Below are positions 12,827 through 16,670 of a DNA stretch of 16,670 nt, in pieces. The DNA is taken from NCBI GenBank assembly GCA_049273835.1, contig JBASRM010000752.1, positions 1 through 16,670 on the forward strand. Direction: 5' to 3'. A model generated the notes under the pieces. It saw only the letters and a list, made by a program, of their open reading frames with translations, was not told where the DNA came from and searched no databases. Source of the DNA: Onstottus_A sp049273835. Its GTDB lineage: Bacteria > Acidobacteriota > Blastocatellia > UBA7656. A program made the position numbers and the translations under genes. Each line of letters opens with the position of its first letter. Within the stretch, counting starts at the first letter, position 1.

Positions 12827-15028
12827 ATGATCACTACAAACTTATCCCCACAAAGGGTGCTTGAAGCGGTGCCGAAGTCTCGCGAGCGCGGCATAACCGC
12901 CGAGCGCCTTGCTGAAGCGTTGAACCTTTCAGCAACGCAAACGGCGAGAATGCGCGTGTTCTTGAATGAGTTTGTCCGCGCAGGGCTCGCGTCTGCGAAA
13001 GGCGGGCGCTACTGCCGGGCAAAAGCTCCCGGCCTTCTGATTGGGACCCTCCGAGGAACGCGCTCAGGACACGCGTTCGTTGTCCCCGACGATTCAAAAG
13101 AGCGAGACAAGGGCGACCTCTACATAAATGCTCGCTCGATGGGTGCGGCTCTACACGATGACAAAGTGATCGCTCGGGTAACCGGAACGCGCAAACTGGG
13201 GCGCGATGGACGCATCGAAGCCGTCTTGCACCACGCGAGTCGAACGGTTGTCGGCACGTTCATCAAGCTCAGAGCTGAGAGCTTCGTCTCGCCGAGCGAT
13301 GATAGATTTCTCTACGAGATCAGCGTCGCACCAGCGGACACGTTGGGTGCGAAGGACGGAGACATCGTCAACGCCGAAATCACAAGGCATCCAATCGCTG
13401 GACGTCCCCCCTGGGGACGGGTGATAGAGGTCCTGGGCCGGCCTGAACAGCCGGGCATCGACATCGAGATTATCATTAGAAAGCATCAATTGCCGCACCT
13501 CTTTCCAGAAGCCGCGCTTGCCGAAACCGGAGCCATCAACGATGAAATCACCGAACAACAACTTGTAGGTCGCGCTGATTTACGACAACGACCTACGATT
13601 ACCATTGATGGCGAGACCGCGCGCGATTTTGACGACGCGGTGTCGCTCGAGCAGTTGCCGAACGGGCGTTTACTGTTAGGGGTGCACATCGCCGATGTGA
13701 GCCACTACGTGCGTGAAGGAAGCGCGCTTGATGAAGAAGCGTTCAACCGCGGTACCTCTGTTTACTTTCCTGAACGCGCCCTTCCGATGCTTCCCGAGCG
13801 GCTGTCGACGGACATTTGTTCGCTCAGACCGCGCGTCGACCGACTGACGATGTCGGCAATGATCGAGCTGCACCGTAATGGACGTGTAGTTGACTACCGG
13901 CTCACGCCTTCAGTGATCAACAGCCGGGAGCGAATGACTTACACCGCAGTCAATGAAATCATCACCAACCCCGAAGGCGAGACGGCGCGCGAGTACGCTC
14001 ACATAAAAGACCTGCTTGTCGGCATGCACGAGCTGACCGGGATTCTTATCAAGCGACGAGAAGAGCGCGGCGCCATTGATTTCGATTTGCCCGAAGCTGA
14101 GTTGTGGTTTAACGATGAGGGCCAGATAGGCGGCATCGCGAAATCGGAGCGCAACGTAGCTCATCGACTGATCGAAGAATTCATGCTGCTTGCCAATGAG
14201 ACCGTAGCCAAACACCTTGAATCGTTGCGTGTACCGCTGCTGTATCGTATTCACGAAGAACCGAATCTAGAAAAGGTCGAGGAGTTCGCGGAAATCGCGG
14301 CATCGTTCGGGCATAAGTTTTCTATGCACGGCCCTATCCCGCAGCGCGGCTTTCAGCGGCTGGCGCAGGACATGCGAGGCCGCCCGGAGGAACGAATGCT
14401 TTCGTACCTCATGCTTCGATCGATGCAGCGAGCGCGGTACACGCCCGAGAACGCTGGCCACTTCGGCCTGGCCATGAAAACCTACACGCACTTTACCTCA
14501 CCCATCAGACGCTATCCCGACTTGATCGTTCATCGCGTATTGCGCGAGGTTGTCGAACGACGCAGCGCCCGCGATGGTGTGGGCAACCTCGATCTTGGCG
14601 CAAAGCATGCCGTGAAGCGCATTTCGGGACCGGTGCTTGAAGAAGAGCGAGAGGCTGAGCTTCGCGGCTCGCTCTTGGTGATGGGCGATCACTCGAGCGC
14701 GCGTGAGCGCGCGGCGGACGACGCTGAACGGGAGCTGATCAACTGGCGCAAGGCTGAATTCATGGCCGAACGCGTGGGGGATGACTTTGACGGCGTGATT
14801 ACAGGAGTCAAGGAATACGGGTTTTACGTTGAATTGGATGAGGTTTTTGTCGAGGGACTCGTTCATATCTCAACTCTCGTAGACGATCAATATGAATATC
14901 ATGAACGTAAGCACCGGCTGGTGGGCCAACGCAGAAGACGCGAGTTTAGACTTGGCGACCACGTGCGGGTGTCGGTCAATCGGGTAGATCAAACGAAACA
15001 CCTCATAGACTTTTCGCTTGCAGTATAG
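12827..15028 (+). CDS. rnr: Ribonuclease R (RNB family 3'-5' exoribonuclease)
   Basis: A processive 3'-5' exoribonuclease able to degrade structured RNA. From the ATG at 12827 the product is 733 residues: an N-terminal winged-helix region (about 8-60), cold-shock domains (about 65-245), the RNB catalytic domain (about 250-590) and a C-terminal S1 domain (FDGVITGVKEYGFYVELDEV). The metal-binding Asp cluster ARDFDDAV is at about residue 267; GTSVYFPERALPMLP and HFTSPIRRYPDLIVHR are further family hallmarks. The reading frame stays open to a TTG at 12764, but those 21 extra residues would be translated from repeat locus E, so the ATG is preferred. The Lys-rich tail of E. coli RNase R is absent. 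It is transcribed divergently from tRNA-Leu. Confidence 0.95.
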   Translation: MITTNLSPQRVLEAVPKSRERGITAERLAEALNLSATQTARMRVFLNEFVRAGLASAKGGRYCRAKAPGLLIGTLRGTRSGHAFVVPDDSKERDKGDLYINARSMGAALHDDKVIARVTGTRKLGRDGRIEAVLHHASRTVVGTFIKLRAESFVSPSDDRFLYEISVAPADTLGAKDGDIVNAEITRHPIAGRPPWGRVIEVLGRPEQPGIDIEIIIRKHQLPHLFPEAALAETGAINDEITEQQLVGRADLRQRPTITIDGETARDFDDAVSLEQLPNGRLLLGVHIADVSHYVREGSALDEEAFNRGTSVYFPERALPMLPERLSTDICSLRPRVDRLTMSAMIELHRNGRVVDYRLTPSVINSRERMTYTAVNEIITNPEGETAREYAHIKDLLVGMHELTGILIKRREERGAIDFDLPEAELWFNDEGQIGGIAKSERNVAHRLIEEFMLLANETVAKHLESLRVPLLYRIHEEPNLEKVEEFAEIAASFGHKFSMHGPIPQRGFQRLAQDMRGRPEERMLSYLMLRSMQRARYTPENAGHFGLAMKTYTHFTSPIRRYPDLIVHRVLREVVERRSARDGVGNLDLGAKHAVKRISGPVLEEEREAELRGSLLVMGDHSSARERAADDAERELINWRKAEFMAERVGDDFDGVITGVKEYGFYVELDEVFVEGLVHISTLVDDQYEYHERKHRLVGQRRRREFRLGDHVRVSVNRVDQTKHLIDFSLAV

Positions 15029-15333
15029 GGGTTGGCGGTTGCACTCATCCCGGCCGATCGGGGGCGTGACGCTGATTCCCGCAGATGCGCGCAAATCTGC
15101 GGAGCGATGAATTCAAGTTCAAGGTCGCGCACTAACCATTAACCGCTTCGACGGCGGAAATCGTTTACAATTGGACCACGCTAGCTTGACATTTCAACAT
15201 CACAGCTCAGGTTTGACTTCAGAATCGCGCTTGGGTAGCTTATCATTGGTCGTTCACCGATCTTCACCAGGCTGAATCGCGTTTGCTTCATTCGAAGTTC
15301 AAATCTTAAAGCAGCGCATTGCAAGGAGGACTC
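15029..15333. other. Intergenic region between rnr and the S9 peptidase
   Basis: These 305 bp contain no credible gene. A hairpin lies at 15079-15102. TTGACA (15186-15191), TTGACT (15213-15218) and TATCAT (15241-15246) are promoter-like hexamers, but none pairs with another at a 16-18 bp spacing; TTGACT with TAGCTT (15236-15241) has 17 bp but a poor -10. The peptidase promoter probably lies here, without a firm assignment. The ribosome site AAGGAGGA is at 15323-15330. Confidence 0.6.
15079..15102. other. Stem-loop downstream of rnr
   Basis: CCGCAGAT (15079-15086) and ATCTGCGG (15095-15102) are perfect inverted 8-mers around an 8-nt loop, 50 nt after the rnr stop. There is no T-run, so it is not a standard intrinsic terminator. 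It could still mark the transcript 3' end or be an isolated short repeat. Confidence 0.4.
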
Positions 15334-16670
15334 ATGAAACGCGTTGTCGCGTTGTTAGCCATTCTCACACTGTCTATGACGCCGGTGGTCGCGGCGAAGG
15401 AGCAGCAGACTCCCCGGGCTTTCACAATCGATGACCTGCTCAAGATCAGGCGCGTAGCAGACCCGCAGGTCTCGCCAGATGGCCGCTGGATCGCTTATAC
15501 GATTGCGGATACTGATAAAGCCGCCAACAAGCGGATTAGCCAGATTTATTTGATTTCTACAGATGGCGCAGATCCTCGCCAACTGACGAATGAAAAGCAG
15601 GGCTCGCATTCGCCCAGATGGTCGCCCGACGGGAAGCGCCTGGCCTTTGTTTCGGCCCGTGATGGTGAATCTCAAATTTGGACGCTTGAAATCGGGGAAC
15701 CGGCGAGCGGAGCGTTGAAAAAGATCAGCAACATCTCGACCGGCGCTGACGCACCCGTCTGGTCGCCCGATGGAAAGTGGATCGCGTTTACGTCCGAGGT
15801 ATATCCGGAATGCTCGACCGACGATTGCAACAAACAGCGGGCTGAACAGGCGGCCGCCAGCAAAGTCAAGGCAAGGATCGCAGATCGTTTGTTATATCGT
15901 CACTGGACAACCTGGAAGGAAGGCAAACGTACCCACATATTCGCAGCCCCAACAGAGACCGGCGAGACTCGTGACCTTACACCGGGGGACTACGACGCGC
16001 CGCCATTCAGTTTGGGCGGCCAGACCGATTACGCATTCTCGCCCGATTCAAAAGAACTGGTCTTCGCGCGCAACACTGATAAAGACGAAGCCCGATCGAC
16101 AAACGGCGACCTGTTCATTGTCTCGGTGACGGGCGGAGAGGCGCGCCGCATCACAGGCGATAATCCTGCGAATGACCTGACGCCAATGTACTCATCCGAC
16201 GGAAGATATATTGCTTACAGAGCCCAGTCCAGGCCTGGATTTGAATCCGATCGCTGGCGCTTGATGCTTTATGATCGCAAGACCGGGCAAAGTCATTCCT
16301 TGACAGACCAGTTCGATTCATCGGTTGAGAGCTTCACCTTCTCGAGCGATGCTCAAAGAATTTATCTGTGTGCTCTCGAGCGGGGGCGCCAGCCAATATA
16401 CGAGTTGTCGATTAGCGGAGGGCAGATCAAGAAACTAGTCAACGACGGTTTTAATGACGACGTTCAAACAACTGCCGATGGCAAGATGCTGATCTTCACC
16501 AGACAGAGTCTGGCGCGGCCGATTGAGATATTCAGAGCCACCAGCGCCGGAGCGGGGGTTACTCAACTTACGAAGAGCAACGATGCGTTGCTCCCGGATT
16601 TCAATCTGCGACCCGCTGAAGAAATATCGTGGGAGGGGGCGGCCGGCTCGAGGGTCTATGGATTCATCAC
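15334..16670 (+). CDS. Secreted S9 family peptidase, N-terminal part (runs off the window)
   Basis: The frame is open from the ATG to the window end, 445 codons plus 2 bases. A signal peptide is clear: Lys-Arg, a hydrophobic core (VVALLAILTLSM) and an Ala-rich cleavage region near residues 19-21. The mature part is a WD40-like/PD40 beta-propeller with repeated SPDG motifs (VSPDGRWIAY, WSPDGKRLAFVS, WSPDGKWIAFTS, FSPDSKELVF), as in dipeptidyl-peptidase IV and acylaminoacyl-peptidase relatives. A Cys pair in PECSTDDCNK may form a disulfide. The alpha/beta-hydrolase domain with the Ser-Asp-His triad would lie beyond the window, so activity cannot be verified. Strong ribosome site AAGGAGGA. Probably periplasmic or exported peptide degradation. 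Confidence 0.92.
   Translation, partial: MKRVVALLAILTLSMTPVVAAKEQQTPRAFTIDDLLKIRRVADPQVSPDGRWIAYTIADTDKAANKRISQIYLISTDGADPRQLTNEKQGSHSPRWSPDGKRLAFVSARDGESQIWTLEIGEPASGALKKISNISTGADAPVWSPDGKWIAFTSEVYPECSTDDCNKQRAEQAAASKVKARIADRLLYRHWTTWKEGKRTHIFAAPTETGETRDLTPGDYDAPPFSLGGQTDYAFSPDSKELVFARNTDKDEARSTNGDLFIVSVTGGEARRITGDNPANDLTPMYSSDGRYIAYRAQSRPGFESDRWRLMLYDRKTGQSHSLTDQFDSSVESFTFSSDAQRIYLCALERGRQPIYELSISGGQIKKLVNDGFNDDVQTTADGKMLIFTRQSLARPIEIFRATSAGAGVTQLTKSNDALLPDFNLRPAEEISWEGAAGSRVYGFI

Noticed and set aside
15079..15102. An intrinsic terminator for rnr.
   Set aside because: The 8-bp stem is perfect but is not followed by a T-run on either side, so it is recorded only as a stem-loop.

Overview
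The window is chromosomal DNA from a Gram-negative bacterium. An LPS-transport (lpt) module, a regulatory PTS component, secreted S9 peptidases, CHAT proteins and intergenic heptamer repeats together suggest an Acidobacteriota lineage (Blastocatellia-like). That placement is inference, because no rRNA or other phylogenetic marker is present.

Layout. Positions 1-66 hold the 3' end (domains V-VI) of a group II intron on the + strand, followed by a NYN/LabA-type nuclease-like gene (116-730, +). From 12506 down to 833 almost everything is on the minus strand. In transcription order: a 5'-truncated CHAT protein, a sensor histidine kinase, a very long LptC-LptA-like protein (813 aa), lptB, rpoN, hpf, rapZ, a mannose-family PTS EIIA, then the peptide-transporter ATPases oppD and oppF. 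A tRNA-Leu(CAG) gene (12567-12649, -) with a good sigma70-type promoter separates this block from the divergent rnr gene (RNase R, +). The window ends inside a secreted S9 family peptidase (from 15334, +).

How the genes fit together. The lptC/A-lptB-rpoN-hpf-rapZ-EIIA order resembles the enterobacterial lptA-lptB-rpoN-hpf-ptsN-rapZ-npr cluster. It links LPS export, sigma-54 transcription, ribosome hibernation and PTS-type signalling. Here a mannose-type EIIA takes the place of EIIA-Ntr, and RapZ has Met in place of the P-loop Lys. The opp ATPases have no permease or binding-protein genes in the window.

The most unusual signal is a recurring non-coding architecture. Most gaps between neighbouring genes in the minus-strand cluster, plus the rnr leader, are filled by imperfect inverted repeats. 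Their arms are tandem heptamers, and the heptamer word differs at each locus while the layout stays the same. Arms reach to within a few bases of the flanking stop and start codons. At two places repeat sequence appears to supply, or to read through as, N-terminal codons (oppD, and rnr if its upstream TTG were used). No classical mobile element other than the intron end, no CRISPR array and no phage genes were seen.
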